From: Bacteroidales bacterium
Lineage (GTDB): Bacteria > Bacteroidota > Bacteroidia > Bacteroidales > F082
Length of the DNA stretch: 46,975 nt
Reading direction: 5' to 3'
Assembly (NCBI GenBank): GCA_030683155.1
Contig: JAUXMV010000071.1
Coordinates: 1 to 46,975, forward strand
Shown here: piece after piece, positions 10,515-16,915 of the stretch
Position numbering within the stretch: position 1 is the stretch's first letter
Layout of the letters: each line of letters starts with the position of its first letter
Made by a program: the position numbers and the translations under genes
The notes under the pieces: model-generated
The model's input: only the letters and a program-made list of their open reading frames with translations
Databases searched by the model: none
Told to the model about the DNA's origin: nothing

Positions 10515-10671
10515 CAGAGTTTGCAACAAAGAAACGGAACATTTTTCGATTCTTCGAAATTAATGACCCCAAACAAAAAAACTTAGACCGATGGTTACCC
10601 GTAAATTATTGGTGGATAACAACCACTAGAACAGAACACTCTACTTGAAGAAAAATTAAAAATACTCAAGT
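10515..10671. other. Intergenic region before the tRNA promoter
   Basis: The 336 bases from the lipoprotein stop to the tRNA contain no credible gene. The first half shows no strong terminator. The only element I can suggest is the promoter listed next. Confidence 0.4.
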
Positions 10672-10701
10672 ATTGTCTTTAGTAATATTTGACTAATTTT
10701 G
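10672..10701 (+). promoter_or_regulatory. Possible promoter upstream of tRNA-Ser
   Basis: TAATTTTG at 10694-10701 fits the TAnnTTTG -7 box, and TTG at 10673-10675 lies 18 bases upstream as a -33 element. This would give a leader of about 140 nt before the tRNA. A TATAAT at 10814-10819 has no well-spaced partner. Confidence 0.35.
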
Positions 10702-10850
10702 CGGGCCGTTCTTTGACGACATAGCGCTGATGCAATGCAGGAATATTTATCTTTTTGAGCACACAATTCAGATGTTCTAAATGAGTTCAAGTTAGTTGGA
10801 TAATTTAAATTCCTATAATGTAATTCAGATAAAGTATTTTTATTTAACCC

Positions 10851-10939
10851 GGAGAGATGGCAGAGTGGTTGAATGCGGCGGTCTCGAAAACCGTTGTCCG
10901 CTTTACCGTGGACCGGGGGTTCGAATCCCCCTCTCTCCG
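10851..10939 (+). tRNA. tRNA-Ser (anticodon CGA, reads UCG)
   Basis: The 89-nt gene folds into a class II tRNA. The acceptor stem pairs GGAGAGA with TCTCTCC, with discriminator G at 10939. The anticodon loop CTCGAAA (10883-10889) places CGA at 10885-10887. A long variable arm (TGTCCGCTTTACCGTGGAC) identifies serine. The T arm is GGGGG-TTCGAAT-CCCCC. CCA is not encoded. Its 3' end next to an integrase gene makes it the likely attachment site of the downstream element. Confidence 0.95.
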
Positions 10940-10961
10940 CTGAGTAGGTTGAAAACCGAAG

Positions 10962-11001
10962 AAAACCACCGAAAACTAGACGTTTTTGGTGGTTTTTTTT
11001 T
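10962..11001 (+). terminator. Strong intrinsic terminator after tRNA-Ser
   Basis: AAAACCACCGAAAAC pairs with GTTTTTGGTGGTTTT over 15 bp with one wobble and a 5-nt loop, followed by a T run. It ends tRNA transcription and may insulate the integrated element. Confidence 0.85.
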
Positions 11002-11175
11002 GTTTTTGAGGTGTTTTGGAAGCAAATTAAAGCATTTAAAACAAACTTATTCGGTGCAGATTTCTCCCTTAAAAAAAACTGCTCCGAATAAGGTTCTTTT
11101 TCCTTGATTTGCAGCGTTTTGCTTCGTTGCTGTTTGCCAAATGAGTTATATATTGTCAAACAAAAAGCTAAGTCA

Positions 11176-12408
11176 ATGAAAAGATCAACGTTCAATGTGT
11201 TGTTTGTTGTTAACAGCACTAAAAAATTGAAAGACGGTTCCTTACCTGTTTATGTAAGGGTAACAATTAATGGCGAAAGGACAGAATTCGCATTGCAACG
11301 GACTATCCGGGAGGAAAGTTGGGTAAGTGAATCGGGACGCACCGATGGCAAAACAAAGCAAAATAAGGAGGTTAATTCTTATATCGATTTTGTCCGATCG
11401 AACTTACTGCTAAAAAAACGTGAGCTGGAAGAGCGAGGTATTCTGGTTACGGCAGAAGCTCTCAAAAATGCCTATCTAGGGATTGATCATAAAGTTCCTG
11501 ACGTGCTCGAACTGTTTAATGATCACAATGAAAAGTGTAAAAAATTGGAAGGTAAAGACTTTGCTCCTGGTACTGTGGTAAAGTATGCGACATGTTATAA
11601 TCATGTCGAGGCCTTTATTAAAATGAAATTTCACGCTAAAGACGTGAGGTTTATCGATATCAACCAGATGTTTTTGAAGGATTTTGAAATTTTCCTCAAA
11701 ACTGAAAGAGGTTGTCAGCACAATACCGCGATTAAGTATCTGGCTAACTTCAAAAAAATTGTCCGGATCGCTCTGGCAAATGGTTGGCTTAAAGCAAATC
11801 CTTTTGCCAATTATGCTTTTAAACTCGATGATGTTGATATGAATTATCTGGATGAAAAAGAGCTTACAATGCTCATGAATAAAGATTTTCGTATTGAAAG
11901 GGTACAGCAGGTTCGTGACGTGTTTTTGTTTTGTTGTTTTACTGGTCTGGCATTCAGCGATGTAAAAAGTTTGAATAAAAAAGATATTGTTGAAAAAGAG
12001 GGTCAACTCTGGATCGTCAAAAAACGTCAGAAAACAAAAAACTGGTGCAATATTCCACTTATGGAACCAGCATTGCAGATATTAGAGCGTTACGAAGAAC
12101 ACGCAGGATGCATCATACATAACAGGTTGCTACCCGTTTACAGCAATCAAAAGATGAACGCTTACCTTAAAGAGATAGCTGATTTGGCAGGGATCAATAA
12201 AAGCTTAAGTACGCACTCAGCAAGACATACTTTTGCAACCACAGTAACACTTACAAATCAGGTTTCTATAAAAGTAGTATCGAAGATGCTGGGGCATTCG
12301 AGTGTGAAAATGACTGAAAAGTATGCAAGGGTTGTAGATGACTTAATTATCAAGGATATGCAGCAGGTTAAGAATAAGTTTGGGCGCGCTGCACTATCAT
12401 CAAATTAA
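11176..12408 (+). CDS. Tyrosine recombinase (phage-type integrase)
   Basis: 410 aa from the ATG at 11176, which gives the standard Bacteroidetes integrase start MKRSTFNVLFVVNSTKKLK; the earlier start at 11104 is not needed. It has an N-terminal arm-binding region (residues 1-90), a SAM-like core-binding domain (about 100-200) and a C-terminal catalytic domain. Catalytic residues are visible in HSARHTFA (His and Arg), MLGHSSVKMTEKYARV (His and the Tyr nucleophile) and a Lys in VKKRQKTK. The first Arg position reads CFTGLAFSDV, with Ala in place of Arg, a variant I know from other Bacteroidetes integrases. The gene lies 237 bp from the tRNA-Ser 3' end and very likely catalysed integration there. 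Confidence 0.92.
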   Translation: MKRSTFNVLFVVNSTKKLKDGSLPVYVRVTINGERTEFALQRTIREESWVSESGRTDGKTKQNKEVNSYIDFVRSNLLLKKRELEERGILVTAEALKNAYLGIDHKVPDVLELFNDHNEKCKKLEGKDFAPGTVVKYATCYNHVEAFIKMKFHAKDVRFIDINQMFLKDFEIFLKTERGCQHNTAIKYLANFKKIVRIALANGWLKANPFANYAFKLDDVDMNYLDEKELTMLMNKDFRIERVQQVRDVFLFCCFTGLAFSDVKSLNKKDIVEKEGQLWIVKKRQKTKNWCNIPLMEPALQILERYEEHAGCIIHNRLLPVYSNQKMNAYLKEIADLAGINKSLSTHSARHTFATTVTLTNQVSIKVVSKMLGHSSVKMTEKYARVVDDLIIKDMQQVKNKFGRAALSSN

Positions 12409-12424
12409 AAGCAGGATATCTGAG

Positions 12425-12598
12425 ACTTTTGGGACTGGGAGACTTGAGCGAGGGAGCGACTTGAGCGAATTAAGCGACTTTAGCGAGGGTGAGGCTGCGG
12501 GACTTAGTGACTGAGAGAGTGAGAGATGAGAGATGAGAGATGAGAGCGAACTAAGCGAATTAAGCGAGGGGTCGGCTTAGAGACTTTAGCGATTGATA
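12425..12598. repeat. Degenerate GCGACTT/AGCGA low-complexity tract
   Basis: The tract behind the integrase is built from imperfect copies of gcgactt, agcgaatta, agcgaggg and gggact, plus three tandem gagagatg units near 12520-12545. No gene is present. The same words recur at 15809-15852, 23570-23702 and 28586-28660. Confidence 0.7.
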
Positions 12599-12605
12599 GA
12601 GGTAA

Positions 12606-12639
12606 AAAAAAAGCTACACGTGAGTGTGGCTTTTTTTAG
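12606..12639 (+). terminator. Intrinsic terminator after the integrase
   Basis: AAAAAAAGCTACAC pairs with GTGTGGCTTTTTTT around a GTGA loop, with one wobble, and ends in a T run. It is placed to end integrase transcription. Confidence 0.8.
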
Positions 12640-12647
12640 GGTTAAAG

Positions 12648-12695
12648 GGCGACGTTGTTGCAAACTAACGAACAGTTGGCGACGTAGTTGCAAAC
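12648..12695. repeat. Palindromic repeat array, left part
   Basis: One unit ggcgacgttgttgcaaacta and the first half of a second unit are seen before the IS. Each unit is about 30 bp with an imperfect inverted core (GTAGTT-GCA-AACTAC in the variant form). The array continues after the IS at 14285. Confidence 0.75.
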
Positions 12696-12808
12696 CATTG
12701 CCGTCAAGCTAAGGCCATTTATATAGTATTAAGGGGGATTATCGATCACTGGTAGAGAATTTCAAGACCACATTTTCTCATCTGATTGATAGTTCAAAAC
12801 TCATTAAG

Positions 12809-14098
12809 TTGGCACGGAAAAGCAAGTTTCTTGTGCGAATAAGTAAAATAACACCCGCCATGTTTCTTGACATGATGTTTAACGGCAATGGTTATGAGTC
12901 AAAGAGTCTGCGGTTGATAAGCTTTCATGCGAAACAAAAGCATTTGATAGAGCTTAGTAAACAAGCCATTGACAATCGCTTTTCAAATGCAAGCATCGAC
13001 TTTGCCAAGGCCTTGATAGAGGAAGCTTTGTCAACTCAGGTTCGGACCATGATAGCACCAACAGTATTAAATCTGTTCAGAACGGTCCGCATTAAAGACA
13101 GTACAATTTTTGGTATTGATGCCTCGCTTTCAGAACTTTTTGAAGGTTTTGGCAAAGGAGGTGGAAGAAGTTCAAAAGCAGCAGTAAGCATTCAATTTGA
13201 ATATGATCTAAAAACAGGCAATATACTCGATATTGATTTGCAGCCCGCTGTCGCAAGAGATACCAAGGACGCAATTTCGAAAAAAGACGACATCGAAAAA
13301 GGTGATCTGATCATCCGGGATTTAGGATATTACAGTGATAAAATGATTCAGCACTACATCAAGAAGGAAGCATTTTTCATCAGTAAACTATACCATAATG
13401 TTGCTGTAAGGATTAAGTCAGAAGAAGATAAGATTGATTTTAGAAATCTTTATGACCAAATGACAACAAGCGGACTTAGCAGGCAGGATATGGTTGTTTA
13501 CATTGGCAAAGCAAAAAGGGAAGTCAGGCTAATTGCTGAGTTGGTTCCGGAATCTCTTTACCAGCAACGCGTCAGGCGACGCAATCAGGAGAATAAAGCA
13601 TCGGGCTACAATACTTCTGATGAATTTAAAGCGCGGGCACATTTTAATCTATATATCTGTAATATTGAAACTACTGATTGTTCAATTGATTCCATTTTGA
13701 AGCTTTACCGCATGAGATGGCAAATAGAACTGATGTTTAAGATCTGGAAATCAATCCTGCACATTGATTTGATGCCTAAAATGAAAAAAGAAAGATTCTT
13801 GACAACTTTGTATCTGAAGCTATTATGGGTATTTCTGAACTGGCAACTTATTTCAGATTTACGAAACTATTTATATATTACTACCAATAAGCTCTTAAGT
13901 CCATACAAATGTTTTACGACCATCAAAGAAATGAAAGAACAACTGTATGATGCCATATTTGAAGACAAAGGAAATTTTAATGAAATTCTGGAGAAAATAC
14001 TTGAAAATTTGAGTGTTGGTAACTGGGCTGAAAAACGAAAAGGGAGATGTAATTTTTGTGAAATATTTGATCTAATATTTTGCAGTTCAATAAATTAA
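12809..14098 (+). CDS. IS4-family transposase
   Basis: At least 429 aa. The DDE catalytic residues are visible: Asp in IFGIDASLSELF, Asp in DLIIRDLGYYSD, and the Y-(2)-R-(3)-E-(6)-K signature in YRMRWQIELMFKIWK. The first in-frame start codon of the usual kind is TTG at 12809. The open frame extends upstream, reading YRSLVENFKTTFSHLIDSSK, which resembles the N-termini of relatives, so translation may start earlier at a non-ATG codon. It appears intact and is the only gene of the IS. Confidence 0.9.
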   Translation: MARKSKFLVRISKITPAMFLDMMFNGNGYESKSLRLISFHAKQKHLIELSKQAIDNRFSNASIDFAKALIEEALSTQVRTMIAPTVLNLFRTVRIKDSTIFGIDASLSELFEGFGKGGGRSSKAAVSIQFEYDLKTGNILDIDLQPAVARDTKDAISKKDDIEKGDLIIRDLGYYSDKMIQHYIKKEAFFISKLYHNVAVRIKSEEDKIDFRNLYDQMTTSGLSRQDMVVYIGKAKREVRLIAELVPESLYQQRVRRRNQENKASGYNTSDEFKARAHFNLYICNIETTDCSIDSILKLYRMRWQIELMFKIWKSILHIDLMPKMKKERFLTTLYLKLLWVFLNWQLISDLRNYLYITTNKLLSPYKCFTTIKEMKEQLYDAIFEDKGNFNEILEKILENLSVGNWAEKRKGRCNFCEIFDLIFCSSIN

Positions 14099-14197
14099 GC
14101 TTATATTTGAAGTGAAAAATGGCCTGCCTGATTAAGCCACAAGACAGACCTTAAATTAAAAACTAAAAGTTCATTGAAATGGCACAAAAAAAACTAA

Positions 14198-14227
14198 AAA
14201 ACCCCAATACTGCAAAGGATTGGGGTA
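14198..14227 (-). terminator. Terminator at the IS right end, minus-strand orientation
   Basis: ACCCCAAT (14201-14208) pairs with ATTGGGGT (14219-14226). On the minus strand the hairpin is followed by a T run; on the plus strand it is followed by A's. It would stop transcription entering the IS from the phage genes on its right. The orientation call is an inference from the T tract. Confidence 0.5.
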
Positions 14228-14284
14228 AAAAAAGTATTATTTTATTCATATTCAATTACTTACGTCCTTAGCTTGACGGCAATG

Positions 14285-14372
14285 GTTGCAAACTACGCCG
14301 AACAGGGGCGACGTTGTTGCAAACTAACGAACAGGTGGCGACGTAGTTGCAAACTACGCCGAACAGGTCGAT
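14285..14372. repeat. Palindromic repeat array, right part
   Basis: The array resumes directly after the IS with the second half of the interrupted unit, then one gttgttgcaaactaacgaacag unit and one gtagttgcaaactacgccgaac unit. Solo relatives with a CACAG loop are at 16167-16195 and 28532-28559. Confidence 0.75.
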
Positions 14373-14391
14373 ACTGAGGTTGAGGGAGATG

Positions 14392-14940
14392 CTATGGGGG
14401 TTTGCGTTTTTTGGTGAGGAGGAGAAGTTTGGAGAAGAGGCCGCTGAGGAGGGATTTCCAGAGGGCGGAGATGATGATGAGGGTGGTGAGGATCCAGGCG
14501 GCGTAGATTTGGGTGTGCTGCCATGGGGAGAGTTCGTTTTTGAATTCGAGCTTGATGATCTCTTTGCTTTGAGTGGTTGTGATGGTGTGATCTTTTATGG
14601 CATTTTGGATTAAGATGGCAATGGTGCTGTCTTTTTGGTGGAGCTGGTGGAGCAGTTTGCCGTCTTTGAAGTGGGCGAAACTTGTGGCATAGGGCAATGA
14701 AAGGTAGCTCTGTGCTGCATTTGAGATGGTGTCGAGCCAGATGGTGTCGTGGGTATTCAGGCCGGGCAGGAGGACTAAGATGGTGGTGTCGCGAAAGACA
14801 ATCTTTTCGATGTAGCTTGTACTGTCGGTGTTTGTTTGGGTGGCTGGAGGAAACCTCCGGCTGCAATAGTGTTTCATATTGCAGCCTGAGAGGATCGCCA
14901 TCAGGATTAAAAAACAAACGTGAAATGCTTGTCGTTTCAT
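14392..14940 (-). CDS. Lipoprotein with C-terminal membrane segment, candidate unimolecular spanin
   Basis: 182 aa from the ATG at 14940; a longer frame start at 15042 only adds unrelated residues from the upstream gene. It begins with a lipoprotein signal (ILMAILSGC, Cys at 20), then about 115 polar residues, then a transmembrane segment IYAAWILTTLIIISALW and a basic tail (TKKRKPP). An outer-membrane lipid anchor at one end and an inner-membrane helix at the other is the layout of unimolecular spanins, which fuse the two membranes in the last step of phage lysis. The start overlaps the upstream membrane protein by four bases (ATGA), and an amidase and a holin-like gene lie nearby. Function is inferred from topology and context, not from similarity. 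Confidence 0.6.
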   Translation of the reverse strand: MKRQAFHVCFLILMAILSGCNMKHYCSRRFPPATQTNTDSTSYIEKIVFRDTTILVLLPGLNTHDTIWLDTISNAAQSYLSLPYATSFAHFKDGKLLHQLHQKDSTIAILIQNAIKDHTITTTQSKEIIKLEFKNELSPWQHTQIYAAWILTTLIIISALWKSLLSGLFSKLLLLTKKRKPP

Positions 14941-15314
14941 TTGTAAGCAGCTGATTTGTTGCCTGCAAAGATTTTGTAGATGTCCCAGCCTTTGTTGGCA
15001 GAAAAGGCGGCAAGGATTCCATAGAAAAGTGCCATGTACCAAGGCATTGCGATAAAGATTCCGAGTTTGAAGAAGAAACCAATGAAGGCAATCAGCGGAC
15101 CGATGATCCAGCTTACAATTTCGGTGAAGATGCCTGTTGTGCCTAGGAAAGTTTTGAGCAGAGCTGTGATTGCGACCACCCCGGCAATGAGGGCTGACAT
15201 GGAGGCAAAGATTTCCATTGATTTGGGGTTAGGGGGATCACCGGTGTCGGCGAGGAGGATTACCGGCATTGCCAGCATAAAAACTGAGATCAGAAACAAG
15301 ATTGAATTTTTCAT
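14937..15314 (-). CDS. Small phage membrane protein of the lysis cluster
   Basis: 125 aa. It has an N-terminal hydrophobic signal-like segment (LFLISVFMLAMPVILLAD) and at least two further membrane spans (MSALIAGVVAITALL, and IIGPLIAFIGFFFKLGIFIAMPWYMALF, which may be two). It lies between the amidase and the spanin-like gene and is coupled to the latter by an ATGA overlap. A holin, antiholin or virion membrane role is possible. It could not be assigned to a family by eye; the 16202-16708 product resembles known holins better. Confidence 0.65.
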   Translation of the reverse strand: MKNSILFLISVFMLAMPVILLADTGDPPNPKSMEIFASMSALIAGVVAITALLKTFLGTTGIFTEIVSWIIGPLIAFIGFFFKLGIFIAMPWYMALFYGILAAFSANKGWDIYKIFAGNKSAAYK

Positions 15315-15347
15315 TTGATGAATGGTTTAAGTGAATGATTAAGAGAA

Positions 15348-15764
15348 TTATTTAGAGAGAATTTTATATTCTGCCTTTGCGTCGAAACAAGGGCACGCTT
15401 TTGTGACTCCGGGGAAATCGCGGTGACCGACTATTTCAGCATTTGGATAGCGGTTTTTGAGTTCTTTGAGCATGCCTATCATGGCAGCTTTCTGGTTAAG
15501 TGTTCGGTTGTCGAAAGGTTTGCCGGCAGCATCAATGCCACCGATATAACAGATGTTTATCAGTTTGCTGTTGTGACCGGCAACGCCATTAGAGGGCAAA
15601 GATTCGGGGTGAAGCTGTGTGATGTTGCCATTGGCTTCGATAATAAAATGATAGCCGGGAACTTTCCAACCAAGGACTTCCTTCCAGTATTTTTTGATGT
15701 TTTCAATTTTTGTGTTGTGATAGGTCGCTGTGCAATGGACGACGATGTGGGTTATGTTTCTCAT
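15348..15764 (-). CDS. N-acetylmuramoyl-L-alanine amidase (endolysin)
   Basis: 138 aa, the normal size for a single-domain T7-lysozyme-like Amidase_2 enzyme that cleaves the bond between muramic acid and the peptide stem. The start IVVHCTAT holds the first zinc-binding His, and GHRDFPGVTKACPCFD holds the other His and Cys ligands. The YHFIIEANGNITQLHPE and GIDAAGKPFDNRT stretches are typical of the family. No signal peptide is present, so it would need the holin for release. It is the clearest lysis gene of the prophage. Confidence 0.93.
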   Translation of the reverse strand: MRNITHIVVHCTATYHNTKIENIKKYWKEVLGWKVPGYHFIIEANGNITQLHPESLPSNGVAGHNSKLINICYIGGIDAAGKPFDNRTLNQKAAMIGMLKELKNRYPNAEIVGHRDFPGVTKACPCFDAKAEYKILSK

Positions 15765-15808
15765 TATTTTATTTGTTTAGTGTTTCCGCCACGGCGGACA
15801 AGTGTTGT

Positions 15809-15852
15809 TTGGCGACTTAAGCGAACGAAGCGAATGAGCGAATTGAGCGATA
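15809..15852. repeat. GCGACTT/AGCGA low-complexity tract
   Basis: A short run, ggcgacttaagcgaacgaag followed by cgaatgagcgaattgagcga, uses the same words as the tracts at 12425, 23570 and 28586. It lies between the amidase start and the structured repeat. Confidence 0.6.
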
Positions 15853-15867
15853 TGCTTTTGAAGCATT

Positions 15868-16150
15868 TGGAGACATTGTGGGCAGGATCAGGCTTTGGTT
15901 ACTATTTTTTCTTTTGTTTCGGCAAAAGAAACAAAACCATTTACCCAAACGATGGCTCACGCACTCTTTGAAAATACAAGAAATCCTGGCAAAAAAGTGG
16001 GCTCTCCTGCGTGCGAGCCCAAACGGCCTCCGGGCCGTTTTTGCCGGATTTCTATGTATTTTCAAATTCACAGGCTCAGCGGCACCGCGTTTGGGCGGGC
16101 TCACGCGCTTCATTGAACGGTCATTTTTCGTTGGATATATCATTTTTTTA
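15868..16150. repeat. Structured dispersed repeat, copy 1
   Basis: About 280 bp, highly similar to 20085-20350. The core at 15967-16066 folds as a long stem with two internal hairpins. TTTGAAAATAC pairs with GTATTTTCAAA, GAAATCC with GGATTTC, and GGCAAAAA with TTTTTGCC. Inside are GGGCTC/GAGCCC (15999-16020) and ACGGCC-TCCG-GGCCGT (16023-16038). A further small hairpin CTTTTG-TTTCGG-CAAAAG lies just upstream. Compared with copy 2, the outer stem and the first hairpin carry paired changes that keep base pairing, which suggests that structure is under selection. No gene is credible here. It fills the 437-bp gap between the amidase and the holin. Confidence 0.75.
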
Positions 16151-16166
16151 GATTGTTTGAGGTTTT

Positions 16167-16195
16167 GGCGACGTAGTCACAGACTACGCCGAACG
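16167..16195. repeat. Solo GTAGT-CACAG-ACTAC palindromic repeat
   Basis: A 29-nt element with inverted core GTAGT-CACAG-ACTAC followed by GCCGAACG, close to the holin 3' end. The same sequence occurs at 28532-28559 and a variant forms the array at 12648/14285. Confidence 0.75.
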
Positions 16196-16201
16196 CCGGT
16201 T

Positions 16202-16708
16202 TCATTGTTGTTTAGGGTTGAGGTTTTGGGTGACTTTCTTTTGCAGGATTTTGGTGATGCGGTTGAAGATGGGGTTATTGGTGATTTTTGAGAGGTTGGA
16301 CATGATTGAGGTTAACTCTGTCATGCATACGAGGACGGCGGCAAAGTTGGTGAAGCTGAAGGTGAAGGTGTCGTCTATGTTGATGGGTTCGATGTGGAGG
16401 ATGAATTTATCGAAGAGGAAAAATACGATCAGGGCAAGCACATAGAAGACCATCTTTTCAAGGGTGATCCTGAGCTTGCGACTTTCGATGGTAAGGAAGG
16501 CAGATTGAAGGCGAAGCCTGAAACCTGTCAATCCTTCGAGGCGGATTTTGATCTGAAAGTAGATGCTGGTGACGGCGTCGAGAACGAGCAGGAACAGCAG
16601 CAAGTGTATGACCACTGCCAAGGGCGCCAACATCGCAATGATCAAGGCAAAGAGCTTTGAAATGACGGAGGATTCTGAGGCGATGAAGAGAAGGTTTTTC
16701 AGGGGCAT
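16202..16708 (-). CDS. Phage holin-family protein
   Basis: 168 aa. Several membrane segments are visible: LFALIIAMLAPLAVVIHLLLFLLVLDAVTSIYF (two spans), MVFYVLALIVFFLFDKFIL, and FTNFAAVLVCMTELTSIMSNL. The ELTSIMSNLSKITNNPIFNRITKIL ending resembles the conserved end of the toxin-secretion/phage-lysis holin family (Phage_holin_4 type). Holins open the inner membrane so the endolysin can reach the peptidoglycan. It lies in the lysis cluster but is separated from the amidase by structured repeat copy 1. The 9-bp gap from the upstream 65-aa gene suggests co-transcription. Confidence 0.7.
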   Translation of the reverse strand: MPLKNLLFIASESSVISKLFALIIAMLAPLAVVIHLLLFLLVLDAVTSIYFQIKIRLEGLTGFRLRLQSAFLTIESRKLRITLEKMVFYVLALIVFFLFDKFILHIEPINIDDTFTFSFTNFAAVLVCMTELTSIMSNLSKITNNPIFNRITKILQKKVTQNLNPKQQ

Positions 16709-16717
16709 GACATCAAT

Positions 16718-16915
16718 TTATTGAGGATCATTAAAATCAGGTAGGTTTTCTACCTCATACACGATTTCATTTTCAATCAAATATTCATCGCGTTCGGCTT
16801 GTGTGGCAAAATCGATTATTTCTGCATCATCGTTTGTGAATATTGTTGCATTGTCTACTAATGAATAGACACCATCAACGAATAGTAGACCAAAATTTAC
16901 AAATTGATTTTTCAT
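16718..16915 (-). CDS. Small acidic phage protein downstream of the fibre gene
   Basis: 65 aa, acidic, ending NEIVYEVENLPDFNDPQ, with no recognised domain. The start overlaps the fibre stop by one base (TAATG), so the two are almost certainly translated together. Position right after a fibre gene is typical of small fibre-assembly or attachment proteins. That role is a guess from context. Confidence 0.65.
   Translation of the reverse strand: MKNQFVNFGLLFVDGVYSLVDNATIFTNDDAEIIDFATQAERDEYLIENEIVYEVENLPDFNDPQ

Larger units (their letters stand above)
12696..14284 (+). mobile_element. Complete IS4-family insertion sequence, 1589 bp
   Basis: The ends are perfect 19-bp inverted repeats, CATTGCCGTCAAGCTAAGG at the left and its complement at 14266-14284. 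A 9-bp direct repeat GTTGCAAAC flanks the element (12687-12695 and 14285-14293), as expected for target duplication. Joining the flanks across one copy restores a palindromic repeat unit identical to the one at about 14339-14368, so the pre-insertion site can be reconstructed. The element carries one transposase gene. It separates the integrase from the rest of the phage-like genes. Confidence 0.9.

Noticed and set aside
10796-11107. 103-aa frame over the tRNA-Ser gene
   Set aside because: It overlaps a complete tRNA and its terminator.
14354-15091. Alternative 245-aa minus-strand frame over the spanin-like gene
   Set aside because: It is His/Pro/Arg-rich shadow sequence, and the other frame has a lipobox, a membrane helix and an ATGA-coupled start.
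15817-16143. Minus-strand reading frame of 108 aa through structured repeat copy 1
   Set aside because: A related frame exists in copy 2 (19925-20347), but both run across strong stems with compensatory changes, have odd composition and lack a family. They are by-products of the repeat.
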